From Takakia lepidozioides (Eukaryota; Streptophyta; Takakiopsida; Takakiales; Takakiaceae), in NCBI GenBank assembly GCA_030704615.1, contig CM060731.1, forward strand, positions 68,180,756 to 68,244,755: 64,000 nucleotides of DNA. The letters are read 5' to 3'. Made by a program: the position numbers and the translations under genes. Numbering within the stretch: position 1 is the first letter of the stretch; the number at the start of each line of letters is the position of its first letter. Shown here one piece after another: positions 10,285-22,042 of the stretch. Below the pieces are notes generated by a model, which was not told the DNA's origin, searched no databases, and saw only the letters and a program-made list of their open reading frames with translations.

Positions 10285-11764
10285 ATGGCTCAGCAGTACT
10301 CCTATTTTCCAAGGTCAGTCTCTTGGCAAGTCGCCAGTCTTCTTAATCCTACTTTAGGATCGACACCTAGAAGGTCCCCTTGGAGACCTGTAGCAACAGC
10401 AAACTTTGGCAGCCGGACAACGTTTGTCTTGCAAGAAAATATGAACTCACCAAAGGCAGAACCTCCAAGCCCATCTTCGTTGGCCTACAGGTGGTGGCAT
10501 CAACATCCTGGCACTACTGGCTCCCACCAGGTGGCTCTTCCCCCATAGTATGTGAGTGTATCTGATTTGTATGCGGCTCTGCCCCGCCGGATAAGATTGA
10601 AAAAGCCTCAACTGGAACATCCTTTCTTGATTACAGAGTCTGAGGTGCCTGCTCCATCCCCTAGGTCCATTGTTGCTACTCCAAGATCAGAGTCATCCAG
10701 GTAATGTTATCTTACTATACCATATAAGACCAAAATTTGTAATGCATTCAAGTTGCATCAATTTGCTGATTTTAAAATACTTATTGTCTAGATAGTACTT
10801 CTACAAGTTTGCTAAGTCACTAATCACTCTCCCTTGTCCGCCTGCATATAAATAAAACTCGGGATGTAAAAACTTTCTCTATTAAGTGTGGAATGATTTA
10901 TAGCTAATTGGTTTATCTTGGTAATATACATTTGTACCTACATGGATATGCATGGATCGAGTCTACTAGCCTACGAGGATGATTGTACAATAATCAGTTA
11001 ACATTATCAAAACTCATCGATTTCTAAACTGTATAAGGACTCGTTGTTTCTTAAGGTCATTGGCAGGGACCCCAAGGTCAGTGCTTCATGCCCCCGGCTC
11101 GACAGTTGATTCCCCACGTCTATCTACAACCAGGTCTCCAATTCATATGTCCCCACGGTCAGGGCAAAGTCCAAGACCAAAATCTGTTGCAACTTCTCCT
11201 ACAAGACCTATTACCTCGATTTCGGTTTTGAGGCCATCAACAGCAAGTATATTACAAAGTGCAGGAAGATCTTTGCATTCATCTGGTTCCGCTAATCATA
11301 CATCGAGCTCTCCTCAGCCTAGTCATGTTCTTAGGCCATCAACAGCTGCCTCAATACATAATGTAGGAATTCAGCACCAGTCCTCTAATACAATTGATCG
11401 CACAACAGGCTCTCCCCGCCTCAGTCACAAATTGGACTTGGCACAAGGTAGCCCAAAAAGTCCGACTTCCATGACAGACATCAAATGCTCTTCTTATTCC
11501 AAATCCTCTAGTGTGGTGGCCCCACCCACTCCTCCGACCGCAGGCAGTCGCACTCGTAGGGTTCGCCCTCCTCATCATCTAGAGCCTACTTTGGATGTAT
11601 ACCGAAAGTACAACCCTAATACCTTTGCCACAAATACTGTGTGGAATGAGCGACGCGATAACTCAAAGGACCAGACTAAACAACAACGACCCAAGCGGAC
11701 AATACTCATCACTAGCAAAGAAGGGACAACATCAATGACTTCTGCCCCCACGTTTCAAGTCTGA
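10285..11764 (+). CDS. Ser/Pro/Arg-rich protein of unknown function, two exons, one in-frame stop
   Basis: An ATG at 10285 opens a frame that continues, apart from a TAG at 10546-10548, to a 5' splice site at 10700/10701 (CAG|GTAATG). A 355-bp intron ends at TTCTTAAG (11055). The phase-2 junction gives ...TPRSESSR|SLAGTPRSVL..., continuing the same low-complexity style to a TGA ending at 11764. The protein has many PR-S-x and SP motifs (SPRSGQSPRPKS, VLRPSTAS twice) and a basic C-terminal part (TRRVRPPHHLEPTLDVYRK). Such tails are usually disordered. The matched phase and composition across the intron argue for a real gene. The TAG means it is either a pseudogene or the true start lies after it (for example in an exon beginning near 10549). 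Family not recognised. Confidence 0.42.
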
Positions 11765-13280
11765 CTAAAATGCAAGGAAGACATCATGAAAGAGACCAAT
11801 CCCAAATTGAAAGTACGAACAAGCTTGGAGACGACATATTATTATGTATGCATATATATAAATTGTGCAAAAACTATATTGCAATTGGAATCTGTGTGCT
11901 AGCTTCTAACAAAGTGCATGCAAGTGGATTGCACCAGCCAATTTATAATATCCCAGACTTGAATACTATGAGTTCGTTGTTTACATCAGATGTGCTCTAA
12001 CAAGGTACTTAGTGGCCAGCTAAACACTAATCACATTTGTGCAGCAACAAACTTTTGCAGATGCTCAGGTAGTCCATTGTATTTCAATGTAGGTCCTGCT
12101 GAATATAATCTAACATCTAGGAAAATAAACTAGATGTGACTGAACTAGTTGATGTTTCTGCATCATCTTAATGGGCACAATATTGTAGTTGGCGATTTTG
12201 GAGATGACGTGTGCCCGATTAGATATATACAGATATATTTCGAAATATAACTCAGACCACAAAAGTTTGTTCACTTAAAACCTTACAACATTAGGGCATC
12301 ATAAAATATTTTATCATTCTCACTGTATATGATGTTCCATTTTCCAAATCGTACCATATTTATTCAAACAAGCTAATAGTTACAGTACATTTGAATATAA
12401 CCACTACATGAACTCGTCAGCTATCTAATTACTTCGAACTTAGGTAGTGTTTTTCCATTATTTGTTGCTTCAAGATAGAAGTGACCAAACGAAACCAAGC
12501 TAGGTGGTACACTAAAGATGAAAAGTAGTACCGTGTCTTGCTTGTCATGTTTTGATTAGGTACATATAGTGCCCGGGGAAGTCACTTCCAAACCCATATC
12601 ATCCTCTTATCAGACTAGACAGACATGTCATTACAGCATGTGGAGTTCTCCAAATTAGTAGGGTCATTGGCCACAAGGCTACCTCAAACAACGTCTTATG
12701 ACTAGATAGGCTTGGAATACACTTTTGAGCAATACAGCAGAATCAAATTCTAGCGACGACCGAAGGTCGGAAGCTAGTTTAGTGTAGAGCAGGTATAGGG
12801 TGCCATAGTGCCACGTCATCGTCGCCACCTGTCGTCGTTTATTTCTTTGGAACCTGCCCGGGTTGCCCGGGATGCTCGAAAATAATCAGAAAATACCCGG
12901 GAGAGGTGTGCGCGGTGAAGGGTTTGATGATGCCCCCGCGTCCTCGAGCGCACAGGGGTTTCACACAGCGATCTCAGAGGGAGTTCTTACATGTAAGTAG
13001 AACTTTTTTCATAGATAACAAAGATTGGGACGCTTACCCATGGCCCTCATATGTGTTGAATGCAAAACATAAGCGTTCACCATTGTGGTGTCCAATAGAA
13101 AGAAAGAAACGCGATGCCACCACTTGTGGGTCTTCAATTGACAACTATAGGCCCCATGCAAGTGATCCTGCACATAAACACCCCTCATGTACCTCTGGTA
13201 TTGGACATGCATGGGCACTGAAGGAACAGGCACTTTGTTGTTCTCCACAAACCGCCGAACAGTGATTAGCCTAGTTATCA
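11765..13280. other. Long non-coding interval
   Basis: AT-rich sequence without a supported gene to about 12780, then a more GC-rich part with CCCGGG repeats (12855-12900). Open frames at 12906-13281 overlap on both strands and look like chance. Confidence 0.4.
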
Positions 13281-13345
13281 TTCTTGACTTGACGTGGCGC
13301 TGACACGTCGGCCGTCATGTCCGACGTGCGTCACGTCATGTCGAA
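13281..13345. repeat. Cluster of ACGTC/GACGT motifs
   Basis: Within about 65 bases the sequence has several copies of CGTC/GACG around ACGT cores (TGACACGTCGG, CCGACGTGCGTCACGTC). ACGT cores are typical plant bZIP sites. The cluster directly precedes the hairpin array and may be part of the same regulatory or transposon-end structure; its function is not established. Confidence 0.4.
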
Positions 13346-13483
13346 TTCGGACGTTTACCCATGTTTTTTTTTTAAACATTTGACTTTTACGATTTACTTC
13401 TACCCTTTCTAATGACATGGTAGCCATGGTGTAAAACAGATGTGGCCAATTATTAATATTTATTAATTCATTTTGAAAAAAAT

Positions 13484-14222
13484 GTCCGCCTATATTGGCG
13501 GTCGCATATAATTTATTATTTTTTAGATGAAGCGATTGCCCATATTGGCGGTCGCTTGTAATTTAATATTTTGTTAAATTAAGCGACCGCCTATATTGGC
13601 GGTCGCCGGAAGTTTATTAATTTTTAGATGAAACGACCGCCCATATTGGCGGTCGGTTGAAGTTTATTATGTTTTAAATGAAACGACCGCCCAGATTGGC
13701 GGTTGCTCGCACTTTCTTATATAATAATAATAATAATATATTTAATATATTCTGCAAAAATACAGCGACCGCCGTGTGGCGGTCACTTAGTTTTTAAAAA
13801 AAAATTAGCGACCGCCATTTAGCAGCGGTCGCTTGTTTTTATTTTTATTTTTAAATAAAGCGACCGCCGTTTGGCAGTCGCTTCTTTTGTAAATTTTTGA
13901 AAAATGGAGCGACCGCCATTTGGCGGCGGTCGCTTGATTTGATTTTGATTCTTAAATTAAGCGACCGCTGTTTGGCGGTCGCTTACTTAATATATTTTTT
14001 AAAATGAAGCGACTGTCATTTAGAGGCGGTCGCTTATTTTTATTTTGAATCTTGAATTAAGCGACTGCCAGTAGGTGGTCGTTTATTTAATAGATTTTTT
14101 AAAAATGCAGCGACCGCCATGTGGGGGTTGCTCTTCTTGTTTTTATAAATATAGCGACCGCCATGCGGCGGTCGCGTGTTTAAGAAAAAAAAAAAACCCA
14201 GGGACTGCCGTATGGCGGTTTT
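13484..14222. repeat. Array of about 15 GCGACCGCC...GGCGGTCGC hairpins
   Basis: Roughly every 50 bases there is an inverted repeat with arms close to AGCGACCGCC and GGCGGTCGCT around a 4-6 base centre (ATAT/ATTT/GTTT). They are separated by AT-rich spacers of 25-30 bases (TTTTTAAAATGA-like). About 15 copies can be counted, some with compensating or partial arm changes (GATTGCC, GACTGCC). It ends just before a GC-rich segment carrying a TATA box and the kinase pseudogene. Possible roles are a protein-binding array, subterminal repeats of a transposon, or a hairpin-RNA source. Confidence 0.88.
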
Positions 14223-14467
14223 TAAAAATAAATAAATTATGAAGCGGCGCCTAGCCAGCCTCGTGGCGAAGTGCCACGGGTCAGAAAAACGAAACAAATG
14301 GGAGGGGGGGGGGAGGTGGTTTTCAACCCTGGACCTCTCCCATGTGGGTGCGCGTGGCGAGGTGCGACTGGCCAGTGGTGCCGCGATAACACATGGCGAG
14401 GCGCCACTGGCATGACGCGCCTTTTCACACATAATGTCATTTTGGGGAGGGGGGGCTGGTGTGCGCC

Positions 14468-14475
14468 TATATAAA
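14468..14475 (+). promoter_or_regulatory. TATA box upstream of the kinase pseudogene
   Basis: TATATAAA in the context GCGCCTATATAAACCATT sits about 100 bases before an ATG (near 14571) and about 350 bases before the recognisable kinase-gene coding sequence. It is a canonical plant TATA context, so the pseudogene may once have had its own promoter here. Confidence 0.5.
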
Positions 14476-14820
14476 CCATTCCCCCCTCCTTTTCTGATCA
14501 CTTTTGCCCCTCTCGTGGTGCGGTTCCTTGGCATCCTGAAGTCCTTTCGGACTTCGTTGCTTGGCACTGCCGATGGGAGGTGCAAAGGTGATTATTTTTT
14601 TTTGTTGGGGAGGGGGGAGGGAGGTTTTGTTGGTTTTATATTGGTCAATCCCACACCCTTATTCACGGTCCAATCATCGTAATACCATTTTGCCGTTTTC
14701 GGATCTCCAGCGGCAAGTGTTTTTGCAGAAACTACGAAGACACCATCCACACGCGTCAATTGCCGTTTTCTGAGGTTTTGTCCCATGTAGTGGGCAAAGG
14801 TTTATACAATCTCGGGTGTT

Positions 14821-16012
14821 GTGAATTCAAGTTCTGGGGCGGGGTCCTCCGGGGGTTGGAGGAAGAAAAAACGTGCCCACGAGCGGGATAGCCAGGTCAA
14901 CAAGCCAGACTACCCGGGACCGGATGCCTTGGATAGGGTGAAAGAAGTGGTGGTGGATTATTTCAAGGGTAGTGACATGATGAGGCTGGAGAGTGATTAT
15001 GTCAGGCATGGATGGGAGGGTTTTTAGATTTTCCAGCAGAATATGAAGAGGAAAATGACGAATGTTTTGGCGGGGGTTAAATGGACGGCGGACAGGGACA
15101 AGACGAAGTTCAATCGGTGGATCCAAAGCAAGGCGATGTCACGTGGAATTTAAGGCAGCTAATGAAGACATGGAAGGGTAGAACAATCGAGGGTCGAATG
15201 CCCTCCGCCGAAGCTGAGTTAATGCGGCGTGTCGAGTGTTGGGTTTGCTCGGCAAATCAGAATTCACATCGCCGAACTAGGGTTGTCCCTTGGAAGGCGG
15301 GGTCATCGGGCAAGGGAGGCATAACTGGTCTTTATTACCTGAACTCTAGTGCGAAGGTGGTAGAGATTGGCCCTTATAATGAAGGAGGGTATGCTAAGGT
15401 CTGTCAGTGTAGGATTGTTGGCGATTCTAGAATACCGGAGCGTTGGGAGCTAGCGGGAAAAAAACCCAAGTCCAAAAATCCAGAAAAGACGTTGAGAGAA
15501 CATAACGACGAGTGTTTGGCAGTGAAGTTCCAACATCCGGGTGTTATCTCATATTTTGTTGTGAATGCACATGAGGTAGAGGGTTACACTCGCTGGTGGA
15601 ATGGGGGACAATACGCGACATGATGAACCTTGACATAAAATGGGGCAACAATTTGGACAACATGGTGATTTTGGAACAAATGGGAACAGAAGCAGAGTTC
15701 CAGGAATGCGATCTCTTGCTTCGTTTCCGGAAAGTACGCAGTAAACTTGCATAGGCACTGGTGTGCATCATGGATGTTGTCCACAAGAATGGTGTCATGC
15801 ACAACGACTTGTCCCTCGACAACATCTTGTTGCATTTTCCAGATGGCACCGAGGAGATCAAGATTGGGGTGTGTGATTGGGGCTTAGCCACCCCATTGGG
15901 CATATGCAAAGCCTCTCCGTACCAGTTTGAAAATCAAGACAAGCTGGACCGGGAACTCGCGAAAAGATGGTCGGTGGAAAAAGATATTGTGTCGCGCACC
16001 TCACTTCTGTAA
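14821..16012 (+). pseudogene. Divergent protein kinase-like gene, broken
   Basis: Features in order: a basic N-terminal region (WRKKKRAHERDSQV), a helix-rich segment, a Gly-rich loop (GPYNEGGYAKV, about 15369-15401), a VAIK-like Lys (LAVKF, about 15515-15530), a catalytic loop HNDLSLDN (about 15799-15824, HND in place of HRD but Asp and Asn kept), and DWG in place of DFG (about 15875) followed by LAT. This is enough to call a kinase fold. It is divergent from ordinary plant receptor or MAP-type kinases. Breaks: a TAG after HGWEGF (near 15025), frame changes near 15140 and 15600, and a TAG at about 15752. No C-lobe is seen beyond the DWG region plus about 40 residues. It lies between the 13.5-kb hairpin array and the putative transposon, so it may be cargo of a mobile element. 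Its substrate is unknown. Confidence 0.7.
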
Positions 16013-16744
16013 GCTCCCCTTCAAGTCATAGTTACTCGCTTTGATGCGCGCGCCTAACTCCCAAACTGGCCGCCGGACCAACTCTGAGCTTCGGCTGCTC
16101 ACCGGGATGCTCACCGGGACATAACGGTCTCATTTTGCTCCTCCACAAGACCCTCTCAATTTGGGCCTAGTGGAAATTCTCTTTGGTTGTTGGCAGTCCA
16201 TAATAGCTCCCCACACCTCGGTCGTTTTCCGGCTCGCACGCTTACTCACTAGTTTTTGGTCATCAACGGGCTTGCACCGTTCTCGGGGTTACTACTCCCT
16301 ATATATACTTCTGTGACTGTCCGCGGGGTTTTCACAAACAACACCGTCCTTTTATGGCGAACCACCACGAAGACCCTCCATTCCCGGTGGTGAGTCGCGG
16401 TGAGTCTTGGCCCACCCACCATGGCCCCATTGGACCGTGATGAGTCCCAAGACTCCCCACGACTCCCACCACAAGGTCTCCGCCCCATGGTGAGTCATAT
16501 GCCACCCCCACCACAACCCGGTGTGCGGGGTTCCACCTAGTGAGCGCCTCCGCCTCCTTGAGTGCCTTGGGCACTCAAGGGTGCTTCAGCCCCTGTATCT
16601 CTGGTTGTCACTGCCCCCATCACAGGGGCAGCCCCTTTTGTGTCCCGACCCCCTGCCCTCAAGGCGAAGGGCCGCGACATATTGCATCGGTTTTCAATGC
16701 GAATGCCCCCCCCCCCCCCCCCCCCCAGGACCAGCGTAGCTACG
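16013..16744. other. GC-rich non-coding interval with 21-base C run
   Basis: Imperfect short repeats of CCACC/GGTGAGTC type occur at 16375-16510. A C run of about 21 bases (16706-16726) ends about 20 bases before the left end of the putative transposon. No gene is seen. Confidence 0.4.
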
Positions 16745-16905
16745 GCGTGAGCCCAGCCCCGTGAGCCTGGGAGCTGAGCTCACGTTCAAGCTTTGAAGCG
16801 TGAGCTGAGCTCACGCTTCAGGGAAGCGTGAGCGGCATGAATCTGCTGGAGAAGCAGGTCCTATAGGCGAGGATTGCAGGAAGAGGGCCTATTACCGTGG
16901 ACAAA
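16745..16905 (+). repeat. Left end repeat of the putative transposon
   Basis: Contains CGTGAGCCCAGC, CCGTGAGCCTGGGAG, repeated TGAGCTGAGCTCACG, then GGAGAAGCAGGTCCTATAGG and GGGCCTATTACCGTGGA. The inner palindromes (TGAGCTGAGCTCA) can fold. Related sequence in inverse orientation is at 30160-30297, and in the same orientation at 37105-37235. Confidence 0.55.
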
Positions 16906-17151
16906 ACAAAGGAGGCCACCATGCACCATGTCTGCAATGCGTGCCAAAAAAAGAGGAATATGTAAACATGGCAGATTTGAGCTCAGAATGATTGACACAG
17001 TTTATTTCAATTCACAGAGAGACGCTTACAATGAATCGCAAGTGCATTTGCCCTCACAAGTGAACGAAATGTATATGTTTGTCATAAAATGAAAAGTCTT
17101 CACACGGCAACCTGGAAACCAGCATGGGAAGCGGGCATGGCTCGTATGTGT

Positions 17152-20100
17152 TCAAAGAGAAGTTGGCGGAGCTCTACGCGAGGTGTCCCGCTGCAGAAGG
17201 GTGATGACTTCTCCGTAGCCTAGTGTGGCTTGGTGAATGAATTGGTCTCTCTTACCGTCGCAACACATAATTACAAGGTATATGTAATATTGATGCTTGC
17301 AGGGGACCCACTTCCCTCTCATGCCGAGAGCGCCCTCACGCATCGTTACAAAATCCGGACAAGTGCACGATGGGAAATTCCCAATGGTAACTTGATATTC
17401 TTTGGCATGAAGAACTGAGCCAATTGACAGCACTGTGTAAATCCGTCCATACCCCGGGGAAGGGACTTCGGTGATACGAGTCACCGTAGCCTGCAAAATT
17501 CTAGCCGATTCCATCTTGCATTCGTGATCTGCACCCGAAGCAACACGGCGCACTGTTTTTCCATCTCTTTTTGTTGGGTGGGAGTCGGCACCGGGTGGAG
17601 GCATTGTCGGAGCATGTGGCACATCTGTGCCGACAGTGCATAAGGGCACCACCCGGGACCGTGCAAGACAAAACCCTCCCTCCTCCAGCATGCTTATCTC
17701 GGTTGAGGACAGCGATGTCCCAATTTTCACAGGCCAAATTGCGGGGGGGGGGCTTCATTATCACGGAAGGACGAACTGTTCCCTTCACGCATCGTGCCAT
17801 ATCGTCTGGGCAGAACCAAAACTTGTGTTCTCTTTTGACTCCCCACTATGGTAAGGTCGGAACAACCCTGTGAATGTTGGAGCTGGAGTCCCCCTGGAGC
17901 CTTTGCATATTTTTGATTTGCATTTCTTGAAAGAGGGGGTCCGAATTGCCATGCAAGCCACTCTAGATCCTGGTGGGGTGCGTTCTATATGCCAGTCACT
18001 ATCAATGCAATCAGATTCCTGCACCATGGCCACCACCTCCTCCAATGGGATTTCCGCTGCTATGCTTGCATGTTCTGCACCTGCTCCACAGGAGGAGGAC
18101 CCACCTGGGAAGGGGCCGGCACAGGACTTAGTCTGCACTGGAGACACCTTTGGCACAGAGAAATTGACCCTGTCTGGCCTATGGGAATCTCCATCTGACC
18201 CTGGAAGAGTGTTTAATTTCCTTTTGCATGATCCAAATCTTTCCTCGCCTTCCAAATGGGGGAGCCTGGATTGCAGAGGGGAGCCTTCAGTGCACCTGTT
18301 TAGAGCTCTGGCCATCTTTGACGGGTCTCCGGACCTACTCGCAGCCCTTAGCATCAACAAAGTCGATCGGGGCCCTTCCCTCCACCCCGTCCCATCAGAA
18401 AATTGCGGTACCTGGTTTGTTGTGTAAGTGCCCGCACCATGTCATCAGCAGTGGCCACATACAAGTCACGACCTGCTTTGGTAGACTGTTGCATCCAGGC
18501 GTTGTGAACAGTCTCTGCCAAATTACACGATGGCATGTCGGCCAAGTCCTCCAAGGACATGTCCTGCAGGAGGCATTGCATGGAAATGTGAGGAAGGAAA
18601 AGAAATGGTAGAGGTTCTTCAAGTGACAATCGAACAACCCCAAATGAACAGGCACGATGCAAAGTGCAATTTGTGTTTAAGGAAAACTTGTGAGGCTTAC
18701 CGTCGTCATGAAAGCTCCCCACTGTCTGTACCTGAAGTGCCAGAAAACCAACCAGTCCTCCAACTCCTTCAGGTGGATACCTGTAGCAGCACCAGCGGAG
18801 AACCACCAAGCCCGGATTGCCTGGTAAGTGCTCTCAGCTTCTCCCATTGAGGTGGCATTCTTGTACTTCAGACAGAGCCTTCTATGCTCCAACTGAAGGT
18901 CAGGGCGAATGCAGCGCTTTGTATGACGTGCCAGAGATTGACTCCAATGGAAGAGGCATGTGCGCTCCCTATTTTCCATGGGGACCTTAGGATCCCCAGA
19001 ACCAAACACGCGCCGCACTGCATTGAAATTTGCCTGTGCACTATCAGCCATGAAGCCCGCAAAATTTGTGTTCTGTATTCCATTGCGCTGCATGACGGTC
19101 AGGAGGGAATTCCACATGAGCATCTGGGATTCAGTGTCCTCCGACTGCATATCACAAATTGCTATGGAGAGCACACGCTGGTACGCTGGATCATACACAT
19201 GGCACGCCATGGTTGTCCAACCCTTCACCCGTTTGCAGTGATCAAACATTAACCAACATTTAGCCAAATCTCCTCCAGGTTGCATTCGGCGGACAATGCT
19301 CACACCACTGCCTTGGCCCACAGCGGACATCTTGAACAAATACACTTTGGACGAGCCCTGGCCAGGGAAGATACTGTTTTGAATGAATTCATAGCGACTC
19401 CTCCGTTTGAGGTCCATAATGTTGTCCATGAATCCAGCAGTGCCTGTGCCCATTCTGAGTGCATTCACCTGGTTTCGAATATTGGGAGAGCTCAACACGG
19501 AGAAATGGTCCATGACTGCCTCAAGGGAATCTGCATCCAGCATTGGCTGTGTCGCATCCCCTTCACCCAGTATGTGTTTTTCCAGGAATGCCTTGCTAGC
19601 TGCAAGCGCTATAGCAGAAGGTGTTGCAGAAGGGGCATTATGGAACTCTTGCTTCAGTAGATTTCTAGCGATGTCCACGCTATCCCTGCAACTCCCTTTG
19701 GACACAGGATGCTCGTGTGCACCCATATGAATGCAGGCACGAGTCATTGTCTTGCATCGATGTGCCACCTGATACATACGAGCGTGGCAAACAGAAACAC
19801 AGGACGGGGAAAGTTTGCAGAACCTGCACACAAAAGTATTGGTCTTGGGAGGTGCAAGCCCTGGGGTGAAAGGATTCAGGGGCACACCTTCCCACTCACT
19901 TTCGTTTGGCTGAGCGCTGTTTCTCAGCCGAGGGCAAGAAATATTCAGGCACTTGCAATGCCCAACGCAAACCGACCTCCGAAATTTCAAGCCAATGTCG
20001 TTATGGATGTTCGAAGTTTTTGTCCTGCACCAAGGATGTCCGTCATGTTTCTTGTCCATGCCCTGCAGAAGCCCAGCCAGTCCACTGGAAGACGTGGGAG

Positions 20101-20722
20101 GGTTGAGCTCAAACAAGATGTCCCCATCAAACTGAGCTGGCACGTATTGAACCCGTTGCACTGGAAGGGACTCCCAATCAACAAAACGTAGCTCGCTCTT
20201 GCACCCAGGCACACCTGCGAGGGCTTTCAATTTTGGAATGACACTTGTTATCTCTTGCAATTCGTCATCATCCAATAAGGGAGTTTGCACTGGCGGAGGA
20301 ATCTCAGAAACATCCTCCGAGGACGAGTCCGAAAGAGTAACGAAGGTAGTGGATGTGCTCACCTCTTGTTTCACAGGAACTGTGCCCTTCTGTTGCACGA
20401 CCGATGCTGCAGTGCCAGGGGTAACGACTGATCCTGCTGATTGTCTTCTCTCTTTTCCAAGGACACGGTATGTTCCTGGAAGGACTCTCCACTTCCTTCC
20501 ACACTCGCCAACCAAGGGTTTCTCCAAGTGCCCAGAATCCAAATTCCCATCCTCGTCATACACCTCTTTCTGAACAAGCAGAGAACCCAACTCCAGCGGG
20601 AACACTGTAACCAGCTCATCCTCATGAACAACTGCATACCCATCGTCGTCTGCAGTGGCAGTCAGTGGAAGAGTACCTGCATTGGAATGGAATCGAGCGA
20701 GTGCATCTCGCTCCCTCGACAT
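17152..20722 (-). pseudogene. MULE-type transposase with SWIM zinc finger, frame disrupted
   Basis: The minus-strand frame starts at MSRERDALARF (20722; upstream open sequence looks intronic) and runs to about 18700. It has an acidic N-terminal region (SDSSSEDVSE), a Cys/His cluster (CRFCKLSP...CKTMTRACIH, possibly zinc-binding), and a DDE-like core. In that core, LMFDHCKRVKGWTT holds the first Asp (about 19240) and GFMADSAQANF the second (about 19035), followed by the MULE-like RTCLFHWSQSL. A 5' splice site (ACG|GTAAGC) near 18696 and a 3' site (CTCCTGCAG) near 18567 lead into DMSLEDLADMPSCN. A frame change near 18360-18390 and another at the G run near 17743 precede the SWIM finger (CTCPDF...VPCKHQYY, 17285-17375) and stop at 17152. 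Either extra introns or real frameshifts explain this; I favour a decayed copy. Confidence 0.75.
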
Positions 20723-21663
20723 GTTTTCCAGCACTGAACGAAACTGCCGATTCAGAACGGAATCCCCGAACTGAGAGCCCGTAATTATCGAAAGTGGAAA
20801 TACCACCAGCAAACTGAGGTCAACAAGGGTAGCACCAAACCAAAGGCTGCCGGCGATGCATGCCAAGGATGTAGGGATGACGTGCACCTTCACCTCCCAC
20901 CAACCAGAAAAACCGTTTTGAAAGACCAGAGCCACAAGAAGCCGTACTGTTTTTGGATGGAAAACAAACCCTGAAAATGACATGAAACCATCCATTATGA
21001 AATGACGGCAACAACCCTGGAGAGCAGTAAACAGGAAGATCCGATTGTAATGAGATTGTGTTGCGCCAGAATAGCACAGAACAAACACCGACACTTCAAG
21101 AGATACCTCGCACGAATGTGTGCAACACATGGTCATATCCGACACAATCCTTTATACCGAATGACCCCATGGGGACGGTCACGGCATAAAAAAAACCACA
21201 GGGCATGCAGTACAACACACGTGGATGCATATGTGAAGCATAACAATTATTGCGAATCTGGAAGAACTGCTCGGAATTGAAAAAGCACTACATTTCTACG
21301 GCGCATTCGAATTTGAAAGAAGGCAAGGAGGCCGCCATGTATTGGCAGGCGGCGAAGTACATCTGACATATATCGCAAATGCATGCAACGGATGTTCTTT
21401 TTCTTCGGCGCTTTATTAGCTGGGTAATACAAAGACGACAAAATGGATGAATTCCGTTCGCACACAATATCAACACCCGCATCCAAATACGGTTGACAAC
21501 GTCCATTTTTATTTTGTTACATGCGATACCAGCACTTGTTGCAAACGTCAAACTGGAGAGCTCCAGGGGCATCGTGGGGAGCCCTTGTTTCCAGCGGAGG
21601 AGAAAGAGAAGGAAGTCATTATACTTCACGAGTTCTAGAAACAGGAATAGAGCTAGATATAGA

Positions 21664-21978
21664 ATGAGGATGGAAAGAGTGGAGGAAGAGGAAAAGGAGG
21701 AAGAAGAGGGAATACAGGAAAGTGTGGCGATGGAGGAGCAGGAATCTGGAGAAGAACAACAACCCACCATAGTTCCAGGAACAGGCGAGGAGGACACTGC
21801 GTCTGAGGGAGAGACAGACGACATGGAGGAAGATGTTGACACTGGCCTCACGAACGATCTGACCACGGGAAAGAGGAAGGGGGAGAGGCTCACCTACATA
21901 GTCGGCGAAGAGAGCAGCCCGAAGCGGAAAGGGTCCCCGGCAACTGGGGAGTCTTCTCGAGTAGCTAGGAAAAGGTAA
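21664..21978 (+). CDS. Acidic Glu-rich short protein or 5' exon
   Basis: ATG at 21664 opens 104 residues, strongly acidic at the start (VEEEEKEEEEG, EEDTASEGETDDMEED) and basic at the end (KRKGERL, SPKRKGSPATG, RVARKR). A possible 5' splice site (AAAAG|GTAAAA) overlaps the stop. It lies divergent to the transposase and upstream of the hairpin array and the methyltransferase gene. I tested whether it could be a 5' exon of that gene: the phase (2) does not match the first methyltransferase exon, so a direct coding join fails. It could be an independent small protein or a leader of the same transcript. Confidence 0.35.
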   Translation: MRMERVEEEEKEEEEGIQESVAMEEQESGEEQQPTIVPGTGEEDTASEGETDDMEEDVDTGLTNDLTTGKRKGERLTYIVGEESSPKRKGSPATGESSRVARKR

Positions 21979-22042
21979 AATCTACAGGACCCATATTTGT
22001 GAAGAATTCGGCTTTCAATGGCAGGTATTTGTGAAAGAAAGA

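Noticed and set aside
13009-13281. Overlapping frames on both strands
   Set aside because: Neither strand shows a domain, and the overlap is typical of chance open frames in GC-richer DNA.
16540-16764. Proline-rich frames around the C run
   Set aside because: They are produced by the poly-C tract and open in several frames at once.
18884-20191. Long plus-strand open frames opposite the transposase
   Set aside because: They are antisense shadows of the transposase coding strand, without domains.
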